Positions 8,270 to 16,050 of a DNA stretch of 64,000 nucleotides are shown in pieces; position 1 is the first letter of the stretch, and each line of letters starts with the position of its first letter. Under the pieces are notes generated by a model. The model saw only the letters and a program-made list of their open reading frames with translations. It had not been told where the DNA came from and did not search any database. Source of the stretch: Thermodesulfobacteriota bacterium (GTDB lineage: Bacteria > Desulfobacterota_D > UBA1144 > Nemesobacterales > UBA2774); contig DAOKYU010000009.1 in NCBI GenBank assembly GCA_035325995.1, positions 1 through 64,000 of the forward strand, given 5' to 3'. Made by a program: the position numbers and the translations under genes.

Positions 8270-8786
8270 CCGAACCTCCCTCGGCTTTTCTGCCGTAAAC
8301 CTTCTTCAGTCCGAAAAAGACTTTCCCGTTCCAGCGCGTCCCGGTGATCTCTCTGGCCACCGCGCTGAGCGACCGGAAGGTGCGGCCTTCGAACTCGTAG
8401 CCATCGGCAAGGACGATCACCTCATAGCGCCGGTCGTTCCATACCCGCACCAGTCTGGTCCCGGGCAGGATCGCCTCGTTTGATTTCCGCTCTTCAGGGA
8501 TGCGTCGATTGACAGTGGCGACCGGGTCCTCCTTGGCGGCCTGCTGGAGATGGACCTTGGCCTGCTCGGACAGCCCACCGTAGAAAAGCTCCTGGATGCG
8601 ATAGGCCAGCCGCTTGATGAGGAATTGCTTTTTGTACTGGGGCGGCTCTTCGCCGTAGAGGTCGAGCCATTTTTCCCGGAGCTGCTCCAGGGACATGGAT
8701 TGCAGCAGGGCCATCTGCCGAAGGACCGAGTTTCGGGTTCGGTCCTGATTCTTGCCGCCCGTGGCGGCATTCTGTAACTCATTCAT
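8262..8786 (-). CDS. DUF2924 family protein
   Basis: The 174-aa protein matches DUF2924: an N-terminal helical part (SLEQLREKWLDLYGEEPP...KKQFLIKRLAYRIQEL) and a C-terminal TRLVRVWNDRRYEVIVLADGYEFEGRTFRSLSAVAREITGTRWNG...F segment. Such proteins regularly accompany large serine recombinases in proteobacterial prophages; the C-terminal half resembles a DNA-binding fold but the role is unproven. Start 8786 is supported by AAGGAG on the minus strand; a longer frame to 8855 has no ribosome site. Confidence 0.85.
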   Translation of the reverse strand: MNELQNAATGGKNQDRTRNSVLRQMALLQSMSLEQLREKWLDLYGEEPPQYKKQFLIKRLAYRIQELFYGGLSEQAKVHLQQAAKEDPVATVNRRIPEERKSNEAILPGTRLVRVWNDRRYEVIVLADGYEFEGRTFRSLSAVAREITGTRWNGKVFFGLKKVYGRKAEGGSDA

Positions 8787-8820
8787 TTTCAACTCCTTAT
8801 TTTGGTTTCCGGACGAGTTG

Positions 8821-9063
8821 TCATGAATGAATGCTCTGTTCCGGCAATGAATCAAGTCCTTCTCCGAGCACAGGGGAAGAATCTTCGAAAACCTCTAACT
8901 CATTGCTTACACATGCTTTTTTTGCCTTTCGGCGCAGGATCGCAGTGGCCAGAATGGAAACGGCTGACTGGAGCCTCGCCTCACCCGATAGGCGGCCGGG
9001 TTTGCCGCTTTCGCCAAGGTCATCCGTCCCCGGCACATCATTCATTTCCTGTACATCCAACAT
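8821..9063 (-). CDS. small protein opening the recombinase operon
   Basis: This 80-aa frame is preceded by GGAGG six bases before its ATG and ends 34 bases before the DUF2924 gene, so it is probably the first gene of the four-gene leftward operon. It has an amphipathic helix (LQSAVSILATAILRRKAKK) and a C-terminal LDSLPEQSIHS. Small proteins at this position occur next to DUF2924/recombinase pairs, but I do not recognise a named family. Confidence 0.55.
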   Translation of the reverse strand: MLDVQEMNDVPGTDDLGESGKPGRLSGEARLQSAVSILATAILRRKAKKACVSNELEVFEDSSPVLGEGLDSLPEQSIHS

Positions 9064-9272
9064 CGAACACCTCCGGTGGGACCGGGGGACTGGATGGTGT
9101 GGATGCCAGAAAACGGTGGCGGTCGGGATGCGCGTTCGATGGCACCCACAACCGCCTCAGCTCCGCCTCTGGTCGGTTATCTGGTTGTGCCCGGCTTTAA
9201 CCGGACTTGCGTTCGTTACCTACCGGAGGGACATGCAAGATGACGGAATCAGATGAAAAGTCCTGTTTTTGA

Positions 9273-9301
9273 TTGACCTGATATTCATCAGGTCGTATAT
9301 T
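9273..9301 (+). promoter_or_regulatory. promoter of the QueC-like cassette
   Basis: TTGACC (9273-9278) and TATATT (9296-9301) are separated by the optimal 17 bases. It lies 57 bases upstream of the winged-helix gene and embraces a perfect palindrome, so it is both strong and probably regulated. It does not contain the phage-specific bipartite motif found at lytic operons. Bases 9064-9272 upstream hold nothing I can assign. Confidence 0.75.
9275..9294. promoter_or_regulatory. operator palindrome between -35 and -10
   Basis: GACCTGAT (9275-9282) and ATCAGGTC (9287-9294) form a perfect 8-bp inverted repeat around ATTC, filling the promoter spacer. A bound dimer would block RNA polymerase. The adjacent winged-helix protein is the obvious candidate ligand. 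Confidence 0.65.
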
Positions 9302-9357
9302 TCTTGGTCATAAATTGGGCTTAATCCGCTCAGTGGCCATGACACGGAGCAATCGCC

Positions 9358-9591
9358 ATGGGAAAGAAAAAGCTATCGGAAATAACCGACCCGCAGGCCA
9401 GGACGCTGAGGGTCATTTGCCAAATCATCGATGAAAAGGGGTTGCCGCCAACGGTGAAAGAATTGTCGGAAGTCCTCGGTATCAGCCACGCGAGCGCCCA
9501 CGAGCAGATCGCTCAACTGGTTCGGAAAGGCTATCTGAAGAAAGAAGCTCGTAAGGCCCGGAGCATCGTCGTCATCAGGAGGCCCGAATAA
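9358..9591 (+). CDS. LexA-type winged-helix regulator (DNA-binding domain only)
   Basis: The 77-aa protein resembles the N-terminal domain of LexA (TLRVICQIIDEKGLPPTVKELSEVLGISHASAHEQIAQLVRKGYL), including the recognition helix and the KGYL wing entry. LexA's Ser/Lys autopeptidase half is absent, so it cannot self-cleave. It is the first gene after a promoter with a perfect palindrome, and likely represses its own operon. Whether it is the cassette's regulator or a phage lysogeny regulator cannot be decided. CGGAG lies 9 bases before the ATG. Confidence 0.85.
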   Translation: MGKKKLSEITDPQARTLRVICQIIDEKGLPPTVKELSEVLGISHASAHEQIAQLVRKGYLKKEARKARSIVVIRRPE

Positions 9592-9624
9592 CGATGCCGG
9601 GTCGCGACAAATAAGGAGATCGAC

Positions 9625-10413
9625 ATGGGGCACGTCAGACTTGGGAGCCTTCCAAGATCGAGGGCATGGAAAGAGGTGGTCGGCCTGATCACGGCCGGTG
9701 CCGATGTGTCCCAAATCGCAAACGCCACAATACGGGCTGCTGACAAGGCCTTCTCATTTGTGCTCAACGATGAGGGGTTTACCGAGGCGGTATGGTTGAT
9801 GACCCAGCTTGCCATTGCTGCCAAGAAGGACAACTTCAACGATCACCTGCAGTCGGTCGGCATCAATCTGCCGCAGGACACCTCATTGCCCGACGTTGCC
9901 GCCGCTGTTGCAGAGGCAATGGATCGGAAACTGGAGTCCAACGGTAGCCGCTCTGACTTGGGTGAGATGTCGCAGCGGGCCTTGGTTGGAGCATTGGTCG
10001 AACACATCTCTCCCAAGCTGCCCTCCTTGTTTACGCCAGACGCCAGTGACGTTCAGGCAGCATTGGCGTCGCTCGGGAAAAAACGGGAGTTCGGCGAGTT
10101 GTCCCGCACGTTCTTCGCCAAGCTGACCAACGAGAGCATGAATTATTTCCTGTCAAAAACGCTGGCGACCCATCTGGGCGAAGGCCAGCGCTTTGCCACC
10201 ATGAATGAAATGGGACAATTCGAGAAAGCCCTGACCACGCACTGCAAAGAAGCATCCCTGATCGTCGAACAGTTTTCGGCGGATTGGTTTTCCAAGCACA
10301 AATACGAAGAAGGCGGTGACATCTCCCGGGAGTCGTCCAACGGCTTCGCCTCCTATGCGCTGAAGAAAATGAAGGACGAATTGAAAGAAGGAGCGCGAGC
10401 CGATGCAAGATAA
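9625..10413 (+). CDS. conserved unknown partner of the QueC-like protein
   Basis: The 262-aa protein has no catalytic motif that I recognise. It starts RLGSLPRSRAWKEVVGLI, is helical throughout, and ends with a conserved-looking block: FAKLTNESMNYFLSKTL, ALTTHCKEASLIVEQFSADWFSK and GFASYALKKMKDEL. The last gene-pair overlap (11 bases with the QueC-like gene) shows tight coupling. In Qat defence systems the small QatB protein lies directly before QatC, so an analogous assembly or recognition role is possible; I cannot show homology to QatB from sequence alone. AAGGAG precedes ATG 9625. Confidence 0.8.
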   Translation: MGHVRLGSLPRSRAWKEVVGLITAGADVSQIANATIRAADKAFSFVLNDEGFTEAVWLMTQLAIAAKKDNFNDHLQSVGINLPQDTSLPDVAAAVAEAMDRKLESNGSRSDLGEMSQRALVGALVEHISPKLPSLFTPDASDVQAALASLGKKREFGELSRTFFAKLTNESMNYFLSKTLATHLGEGQRFATMNEMGQFEKALTTHCKEASLIVEQFSADWFSKHKYEEGGDISRESSNGFASYALKKMKDELKEGARADAR

Positions 10414-12505
10414 GCGTTACATCATCTGCGGAAACGCACCGACCAGCGGAATCGAGGAGAACCCGAATCGGGATTTGCGCCTGCGCTTGTGGGGCAAAGA
10501 TGGGCCGGACAAGATCACCCTACGCATTGAGGACATCCACAAAAAGATGAGCAAGGACGTGCCGGATTCCTTCCAGGATCTGCTCGAAATTGCCACCTAC
10601 GTCTACAGCGCCGACCAGGCCATTCCCCGTGGGGCCGATGACGTTGATTCCTTTGGTCATGGTTGGCGGAGAAACCTGCATTTCATCATTCCGGTCCGGA
10701 ACCCGGATTTCTGGAATGGTGAGGAGATTCAGCAGGCCCTGTGCTCGACGCTTGGGTTCCTGTCTGATGACAGCTATCACTTCGAATTCACCAAGCTGAC
10801 AGAGGCTCAGGCATTCCAGGGCTACCTGGACTTCAACGATGACGGGCGTCTTCTCGGTTATCCGGAGCAGGTGGTGATGTTTTCAGGCGGGCTGGATTCG
10901 CTGGCCGGAGCTATCGACGAGGTGTTGAACGAAAAGCACCGGGTCGTTCTGGTGACTCACAAGTCAACCCCGAAGCTCAACAAGCGCCACCGCCGCCTGG
11001 AAAAGATGATCGCCGACAAGGCCGGGGAAAACGCTCCGCTCCACATCGGCGTTCGCGTCAACAAGAACAAGGGGCTGAACTACGAGTACACTCAGCGGAG
11101 CCGCTCCTTTCTATACGTGTCCATCGGCGCGACCATCGCAAAAATGATCAACCTGAAGAGCGTCCGTTTCTACGAGAACGGCGTCATCAGTCTGAATCTG
11201 CCGGTCTGCGCCCAGGTCGTCGGCGGCCGAGCAACGCGCACCACCCATCCCAGGGTAATCCGAGGGTTTCAGGAAATCATCAGCCTGGTAGCTGGCGAAC
11301 CTTTCACCATTGAAAATCCCTACATCTGGAAAACCAAGGCTGACGTCGTCGGGGTCATCACCAAAGCCGGATGCCAGGAGATGATCGCGGCATCGACCAC
11401 CTGCACGCACACCTGGGAGATGACCAATCACCATACCCACTGCGGCACCTGCTCGCAGTGCATCGACCGGCGCTTTGCCGTGATCGCTGCCAAGGCCGAT
11501 CAGTATGACCCTGTCGATGCCTACAAGGCCGACATCTTCACCCAAAGCCGAAGCAAGGACGAGGACAAGATCATGGCGGCCGCATACCTGGAACGTGCCA
11601 ACCAGGTCCGTGATCAGGATGACATCACCCAGTTTATCGCTCGATTCAGCGAGGTGAGTCGGGTCTTCCGCTACCTGAATGGGAACCCCGGAAGCGTGGC
11701 CCAGAAGGTCTATGACCTTTACAAGCGCCACGCCAAGGAGGTCTGCGAAGCGATGGACACCATGGTCGCCCGCAACATCACCGCCATCCGCCAGCGCACA
11801 TTGCCGGGAGACTGCTTGCTTCGGACGGTCTATGAATCGGGATCGGTGATCTCAGTCCCAGCCATTCCGGTCGAGCTGAAGCAACCGGACAACTACTTCA
11901 GAAAGCGCGGGGGTGTCTGGGCCGCACGCTTTAACGGTAACGCCGAGGTGCTCGTGACGGGTGTCGACAAAGGAGCCGAGTACATCAACTTCCTCCTGGC
12001 AAGGCCCAACAAGGAAACCTCGGTCTACGAGATCGTCTGCGGGTTTGCCATCGATAGCTGCAACGCGGTCCTGAACTCCAATGAGACCGACGAAGGTTTT
12101 CAGGTCACCCAGGGGGTTCCGTTGGGTGATACCGGTTTCGTTGCCGACCGCAAGGCCGTCGAGCAATACCGGGAGACGGCTCACGACCTTCTACGAGAGA
12201 TTGAAGAAGCCCGGGCAGAAAACAACGATGCCGAGATTCAGCGACTGGAAGACGAAATGACCCAGATCACCGCCGCAATCAACGAGGCGGTTGGTCTGGG
12301 TGGCAAACTCCGGAAATCCCACGACAAGCGGAAGAACATCCGCGACGCCTTTCGTAACGCCGTGAACCGGGCCATCAAGTATCTGGAGAAGTATGACAAG
12401 CCGCTGGCCGCCCACCTGAAGGAATCCATCAAGTGCGGCAACGAGCCTGTCTACCGGACCGAAGAGGAGATCGTTTGGGAGGTCCGCCCGATAGTCAACG
12501 AGTGA
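10403..12505 (+). CDS. QueC-like PP-loop protein with C-terminal signalling-type extension
   Basis: The 700-aa protein has three parts. Residues 1-150 resemble the N-terminal domain of defence-associated QueC-like proteins (DLLEIATYVYSADQ ... WRRNLHFIIPVRNP). Residues 155-400 are a QueC-type ATP-pyrophosphatase: the PP-loop SGGLDS is at 161-166 and a four-cysteine zinc site is formed by C334, C347, C350 and C353 (CGTCSQC). QueC makes 7-cyano-7-deazaguanine; related QatC and Cap9 proteins belong to antiphage systems. Residues 470-700 are a coiled coil plus a segment (GLGGKLRKSHDKRKNIRDAFRNAV ... LKESIKCG) that reminds me of the C-termini of large bacterial signalling proteins. No TGT, TatD or cyclase gene is present, so this is a minimal or different system. 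Operon ends at a strong terminator. Confidence 0.88.
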   Translation: MQDKRYIICGNAPTSGIEENPNRDLRLRLWGKDGPDKITLRIEDIHKKMSKDVPDSFQDLLEIATYVYSADQAIPRGADDVDSFGHGWRRNLHFIIPVRNPDFWNGEEIQQALCSTLGFLSDDSYHFEFTKLTEAQAFQGYLDFNDDGRLLGYPEQVVMFSGGLDSLAGAIDEVLNEKHRVVLVTHKSTPKLNKRHRRLEKMIADKAGENAPLHIGVRVNKNKGLNYEYTQRSRSFLYVSIGATIAKMINLKSVRFYENGVISLNLPVCAQVVGGRATRTTHPRVIRGFQEIISLVAGEPFTIENPYIWKTKADVVGVITKAGCQEMIAASTTCTHTWEMTNHHTHCGTCSQCIDRRFAVIAAKADQYDPVDAYKADIFTQSRSKDEDKIMAAAYLERANQVRDQDDITQFIARFSEVSRVFRYLNGNPGSVAQKVYDLYKRHAKEVCEAMDTMVARNITAIRQRTLPGDCLLRTVYESGSVISVPAIPVELKQPDNYFRKRGGVWAARFNGNAEVLVTGVDKGAEYINFLLARPNKETSVYEIVCGFAIDSCNAVLNSNETDEGFQVTQGVPLGDTGFVADRKAVEQYRETAHDLLREIEEARAENNDAEIQRLEDEMTQITAAINEAVGLGGKLRKSHDKRKNIRDAFRNAVNRAIKYLEKYDKPLAAHLKESIKCGNEPVYRTEEEIVWEVRPIVNE

Positions 12506-12569
12506 CCCGGGACCACCCAGGAAGAAAAAACTAAAAAAAATTTCCGCTACGCCAAATGTAGCCATTGCG

Positions 12570-12618
12570 ACGCCGGATGTAGCGCCTTCCCCAATGAAGG
12601 CGCGATCCGGCGTTTTTT
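12570..12618 (+). terminator. Rho-independent terminator of the QueC-like cassette
   Basis: A long two-part stem: ACGCCGGAT (12570-12578) with ATCCGGCGT (12605-12613), and inside it GCGCCTTC (12582-12589) with GAAGGCGC (12596-12603), followed by TTTTTT. It isolates the cassette from the downstream phage genes. Confidence 0.92.
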
Positions 12619-12678
12619 ATTGGTCAGCACAGGGTTGGCCACCGGGCGTGCCAGAACTTCCGAACAAGGAGACTGGCA

Positions 12679-13005
12679 GTGGCACAAATCAACAAAGCAC
12701 ACCTCACCCCACCGAAGCGGCGACTCATCGAGCTGATGCAGGACATCAACTTCGGCCGCATCACCAACATTCCGGTCCGCGACGGCGAGCCGGAACTCAC
12801 CCCTGACACGGTCATCGAGCGCGAGATCAAGCTGGGCGGACAGAGCGGTCCCCGGCCCGAGCGCGACCAGGATGACTTCATCCTCAAGCAAGAGGTCGTG
12901 GCGCTGCTGGAGCACCTCGCGCAGATGGGCAGCGGAAAAGTCTGCCTGCTCGAGATCAAGCACGGTCTCCCGTTCCTGATGCGCATCGAGGAACGGGCAG
13001 CCTGA
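12679..13005 (+). CDS. small phage protein of unknown function
   Basis: This 108-aa protein begins with GTG, 7 bases after AAGGAG. It has no recognised domain: an N-terminal KRRLIELMQDINFGRITNIPVRDGEP, a middle segment with many charged residues, and a compact end (GKVCLLEIKHGLPFLMRIEE). Proteins with the 'IN.GRI..I.V..GEP' beginning are frequent in phage early regions, where they may bind nucleic acid. It is probably co-transcribed with the sigma factor, after a 195-base leader. Confidence 0.75.
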   Translation: MAQINKAHLTPPKRRLIELMQDINFGRITNIPVRDGEPELTPDTVIEREIKLGGQSGPRPERDQDDFILKQEVVALLEHLAQMGSGKVCLLEIKHGLPFLMRIEERAA

Positions 13006-13067
13006 ACACGTAACGACCTGAACCCTTAGACACTGGACAACAAGCTGGACGCATGGCGGAGGCTGTT

Positions 13068-13195
13068 GTGGGTGTCGCCGAGCCGAATACGGCAATTGGC
13101 GGCGTACCTGCGACCCCTTCGCCCACGCGACAGCTTTGTCCTGTGATCTGGCCCGTGCCGACACCCACGCGGACCTCCTCCTCGCTCCGAGGAGG
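13068..13195 (+). promoter_or_regulatory. structured leader that masks the sigma factor ribosome site
   Basis: GTGGGTGTCG (13068-13077) is perfectly complementary to CGACACCCAC (13159-13168), closing an 81-base domain. Immediately after it CCTCCTC (13174-13180) pairs with GAGGAGG (13189-13195), which contains the Shine-Dalgarno of the gene starting at 13201. The fold would hide the ribosome site, suggesting translational control of the phage sigma factor. No protein-coding frame here is convincing. Confidence 0.5.
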
Positions 13196-13200
13196 CCCCG

Positions 13201-13785
13201 ATGGTTTCACAGAATTCTTACGACGGCATCGACAAGTATGCCGCCGACCTCATTCGGCATAAAGCACGTCAACTCGTAGGCAAGGCCGGATTCACCGAGG
13301 ACGACAGACCCGACCTCGAACAGGAACTGATGATCGATCTGCTGCAGCGGATGCGGCATTTCAATCCCGCCAAGGCCAAGAAGACCACCTTCATGGCCCG
13401 GATCGTCGAACGTCACATCTCCACCATTCTGGAGGCCCGGTTCGCCCAATGCCGGGACTGGCGGCTCTGCCAAACCTCACTCAACGAACCCCTCGATAAC
13501 GGCGAAGGCGACACCACCGAGCGGATCGACTTCCTGGACAGCGAGGGCTCTCTGGGAAGCGGCACCCGCGAGACAAGGGAGCGCCTCGCCCATGAGATCC
13601 GCATGGACCTCGACCGGGCCATCGCCTCGCTGCCGGAAGAGCTCCGGTATCTGTGCGTGCGCCTGCACGACAGCACCATGGCCGAAATCGCCCGGGAGAT
13701 GGGCATCCCCAGAACCACCCTCTACGACCGGCTGAGCAAGCTGCGGGAGGCTTTCAGCGAGGCTGGCCTGACCGACTACCTGTGA
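13201..13785 (+). CDS. phage-encoded sigma-70 family factor
   Basis: The 194-aa protein has a compact two-domain sigma layout. Region 2 is in the first 85 residues (DLEQELMIDLLQRMRHFNPAKAKKTTFMARIVERHI), and a region 4 HTH is at the end (LPEELRYLCVRLHDSTMAEIAREMGIPRTTLYDRLSKL). The middle linker is acidic and variable. There is no region 1.1 or 3, as in ECF-like factors. It immediately precedes the first copy of the bipartite CCGAC-N15-CCGGTAAGTAA element, which recurs at phage operon starts, so it is the natural candidate to recognise it. Its ribosome site is buried in a hairpin. Confidence 0.85.
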   Translation: MVSQNSYDGIDKYAADLIRHKARQLVGKAGFTEDDRPDLEQELMIDLLQRMRHFNPAKAKKTTFMARIVERHISTILEARFAQCRDWRLCQTSLNEPLDNGEGDTTERIDFLDSEGSLGSGTRETRERLAHEIRMDLDRAIASLPEELRYLCVRLHDSTMAEIAREMGIPRTTLYDRLSKLREAFSEAGLTDYL

Positions 13786-13788
13786 TCT

Positions 13789-13819
13789 CCGACGCATCAG
13801 CCCCGGCTCCGGTAAGTAA
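13789..13819 (+). promoter_or_regulatory. bipartite phage promoter-like element, copy 1
   Basis: CCGAC (13789-13793), 15 bases, CCGGTAAGTAA (13809-13819). It starts 4 bases after the sigma stop codon and 70 bases before ATG 13890, heading the 8.6-kb replication operon. A hairpin follows (GCACC 13820-13824 with GGTGC 13834-13838). Confidence 0.75.
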
Positions 13820-13889
13820 GCACCGTGCCGCATGGTGCGGCTATCCGGGGCCTCGGAAATCAGAACCTGAACAAAAGAGGAGTTCAACC

Positions 13890-14228
13890 ATGACTCACGA
13901 CACCTACAAGTACCGTTTTGACGAGTCGGTCCCGGCCCAGGAACTGGAAGACACTTTCATGCTGGCGATGCTGGCCGTCGAAAGCCTGCATGGCCGTTCC
14001 CGTGTGCGGATGGAGAGCCGGTTCAATCTGGACAAGGCCCGCCGTACCTGCGTGATCGACGCCTCCACCGATGTCGGCAGTGATCTCGCCCGCATCTTCA
14101 CCGGCTTCGCCACCAAGGAATACGGCGAACGCTCGGTCCTGATCGAACGATCTCAGCCGTCGGGTTGCGCCTGCGCCTCCAAGCATCGCGCAGCGCCAGC
14201 CGCCGCCGAAGCGGGGGTGGCGGTATGA
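13890..14228 (+). CDS. small phage protein of unknown function
   Basis: The 112-aa protein starts at ATG 13890 after AGAGGAG. The N-terminal 75 residues look like a small alpha/beta fold (ELEDTFMLAMLAVESLHGRSRVRMESRF ... RTCVIDASTDVGSDLARIFTGF); the end contains a short Cys-X-Cys and Ala-rich tail. It is the first gene of the replication operon, and its stop overlaps the next start (ATGA). I do not recognise the family. Confidence 0.75.
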   Translation: MTHDTYKYRFDESVPAQELEDTFMLAMLAVESLHGRSRVRMESRFNLDKARRTCVIDASTDVGSDLARIFTGFATKEYGERSVLIERSQPSGCACASKHRAAPAAAEAGVAV

Positions 14229-15241
14229 GCGAGCTGATGACCACCACCTATTCCATGTGGCGGCTGTTCCGCAACTGCCGCATGGCCTGCAAGTGGCGCT
14301 ACATCGACGAGCTGGTGCCGCTCGAGCGCGACCCCAATCTGGCCTTTGGCTCGGTCATTCACGACTGCCTGGAGAGCTGGCACGGCGAGCGGGATCTGGC
14401 CAAGGTCCTCGACCACATCGACCGGACCTATCCGAACCGAGCGCAGGACGATCATCAACAGGCCGACTGGCATCTCGCCCGAGCCATGATGAGCGCCTAT
14501 GCGGAACACTACCCGGCTGAAGCGTTCGAGGTCGTCGCGCTCGAGAAGACCTTCGAAGGTCCCATCGTCAACCCGGCGACCGGCGCGACCTCGCGAAGTT
14601 TCCTTCTCGCCGGAAAGGTGGACGGCATCGTCCGTCAAGATGGTCAGTATTTCCTGCTGGAACACAAAACCGCTTCACAGATCGACGCCAGCTACCTGGA
14701 GCGGCTGTGGACCGATTTCCAGATCATCCTCTACGCCTGGTACCTGGAGCAGACCCTCGGCATCACGGTCAGCGGCATCATCTACAACGTCCTGGTCAAG
14801 GCCAAGCTGCGCCAGGGCAAGGGTGAAACCGAAGCCGAATTCGAGGCCCGCCGGGCGGAGCTGATCGCCAAGTCGAAAACCGGCAAGAGCAGCGCCAAGC
14901 GCAAGTTGCCCGAGGACGACGACACCTTCCAGCAGCGGCTCCAGGAGAAGTACCTCGAGCCGGGCATGTTCCACCGCGAGGTGCTCTACATCTCCCGCGA
15001 CCAGTTCGATGAACTGCGGGCGGAGCTGTGGGAACTCTCCAAGGCCATGCTCGACGCCCGTCGGCGCGACACCTTCTACCGCAACACCAGCTACTGCTTC
15101 CAGTACGGAAGGCCCTGCGCCTACTTCCAGCTCTGCCGCTCGGGCGGCAACCCCAACGTCATCGAAAACCATTTCCAACGGATCGCCCCGCACGAAGAGC
15201 TGCGGGACGGAGCCGGTGAAGACGCCGCTCCGGTGTTTTGA
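14225..15241 (+). CDS. PD-(D/E)XK nuclease, RecB/Cas4-like
   Basis: The 338-aa protein resembles the PD-(D/E)XK (PDDEXK_1) nuclease domain of RecB and Cas4. Visible elements are an N-terminal YSMWRLFRNCRMACKWRYI motif, the GSVIHDCLESW helix with the conserved His, LLAGKVDGIV (catalytic Asp) and YFLLEHKTAS (E-x-K), plus C-terminal cysteines (YCFQYGRPCAYFQLC) that together with an upstream Cys could hold an iron-sulfur cluster. It is likely a 5'-3' or end-processing exonuclease in phage recombination. Start 14225 overlaps the previous stop; an upstream in-frame ATG at 14165 lacks a ribosome site. Confidence 0.85.
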   Translation: MSELMTTTYSMWRLFRNCRMACKWRYIDELVPLERDPNLAFGSVIHDCLESWHGERDLAKVLDHIDRTYPNRAQDDHQQADWHLARAMMSAYAEHYPAEAFEVVALEKTFEGPIVNPATGATSRSFLLAGKVDGIVRQDGQYFLLEHKTASQIDASYLERLWTDFQIILYAWYLEQTLGITVSGIIYNVLVKAKLRQGKGETEAEFEARRAELIAKSKTGKSSAKRKLPEDDDTFQQRLQEKYLEPGMFHREVLYISRDQFDELRAELWELSKAMLDARRRDTFYRNTSYCFQYGRPCAYFQLCRSGGNPNVIENHFQRIAPHEELRDGAGEDAAPVF

Positions 15242-15267
15242 AATCCCAACCATAAGGAGACGAAGCC

Positions 15268-16038
15268 ATGCTTCCCAAGACCAAAAGCAAACCCAAACAC
15301 ACACTCTCGGACCTCACCGCCCTGGTGTACGGCCCGAGCAAGATCGGCAAGAGCACCTGGTGCTCCAAGGCCGATGACGCACTGTTCCTGGCGACCGAGC
15401 CGGGTCTGAACGCCCTGGAGGTGTTTCAGACCCCGATCACCTGCTGGGACGACCTTCTGCAGGCCTGCGCGGAAATCGCCGAGGGCAAGCACGAGTTCAA
15501 GACCATCGTCGTCGACACGGTGGATAACGCCTACAAGATGTGCTCGGACTACGTCTGCAAGAAATTCAAGATCGAGCACGAGTCCGACCTGGGCTACGGC
15601 AAGGGCTACGCGCTGATCAACAACGAGTTCCAGCGCGTCATCAACAAGCTCGCCTTCCTGCCCTATGGGCTGATCCTGATCTCCCACTCCCAGGAGCGGG
15701 ACATCGAGACCCGGACCGGCAAGCACACCCGCATCGTGCCGACGCTGCCGGAGAAGGCGCGGAAACTGGTCACCGGCCTGGTGGACCTGATCCTGTTCTG
15801 CGACCTGGACATGAAAACCGGCGAGGACGGTAAGCCTGTATGGCAGCGCGTGATGCGCACCAAGCCCAGTCCCAACTACGACGCCGGTGACCGCACCGGC
15901 CGACTCCCCGAAGTCATCCCCCTCGATTTTTCGAGCTTCATGAAAGCGTTCAACAACACGGCAGCCGGAGCTGCGGCGAGTGCCGCCCGGCCGAAGCCGG
16001 AGCCGACCGCGAGTGCGGCGGCGAAACCTCAACAGTAA
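15268..16038 (+). CDS. phage AAA ATPase (Sak4/AAA_24-like)
   Basis: The 256-aa protein is a RecA-fold ATPase of the phage nucleotide-binding type (AAA_24, related to Sak4 single-strand annealing proteins). Walker A is VYGPSKIGKST near residues 15-25, Walker B TIVVDTVDNAYKM near 76-88, and the sensor ILISHSQERDIETRTGK near 133-150. An Ala/Pro-rich C-terminal tail follows. With the neighbouring DUF669 SSB-like protein and the nucleases it forms a phage homologous-recombination module. AAGGAG lies before ATG 15268. Confidence 0.9.
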   Translation: MLPKTKSKPKHTLSDLTALVYGPSKIGKSTWCSKADDALFLATEPGLNALEVFQTPITCWDDLLQACAEIAEGKHEFKTIVVDTVDNAYKMCSDYVCKKFKIEHESDLGYGKGYALINNEFQRVINKLAFLPYGLILISHSQERDIETRTGKHTRIVPTLPEKARKLVTGLVDLILFCDLDMKTGEDGKPVWQRVMRTKPSPNYDAGDRTGRLPEVIPLDFSSFMKAFNNTAAGAAASAARPKPEPTASAAAKPQQ

Positions 16039-16050
16039 GGAGATCCGACC

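Noticed and set aside
6941..8347. 468-codon plus-strand frame opposite the serine recombinase
   Set aside because: Shadow of the GC-rich recombinase gene; no domain, and the opposite strand encodes a complete enzyme.
13053..13262. Small plus-strand gene in the sigma leader
   Set aside because: Overlaps the start of the sigma gene, lacks a ribosome site and is better explained by the paired RNA arms.
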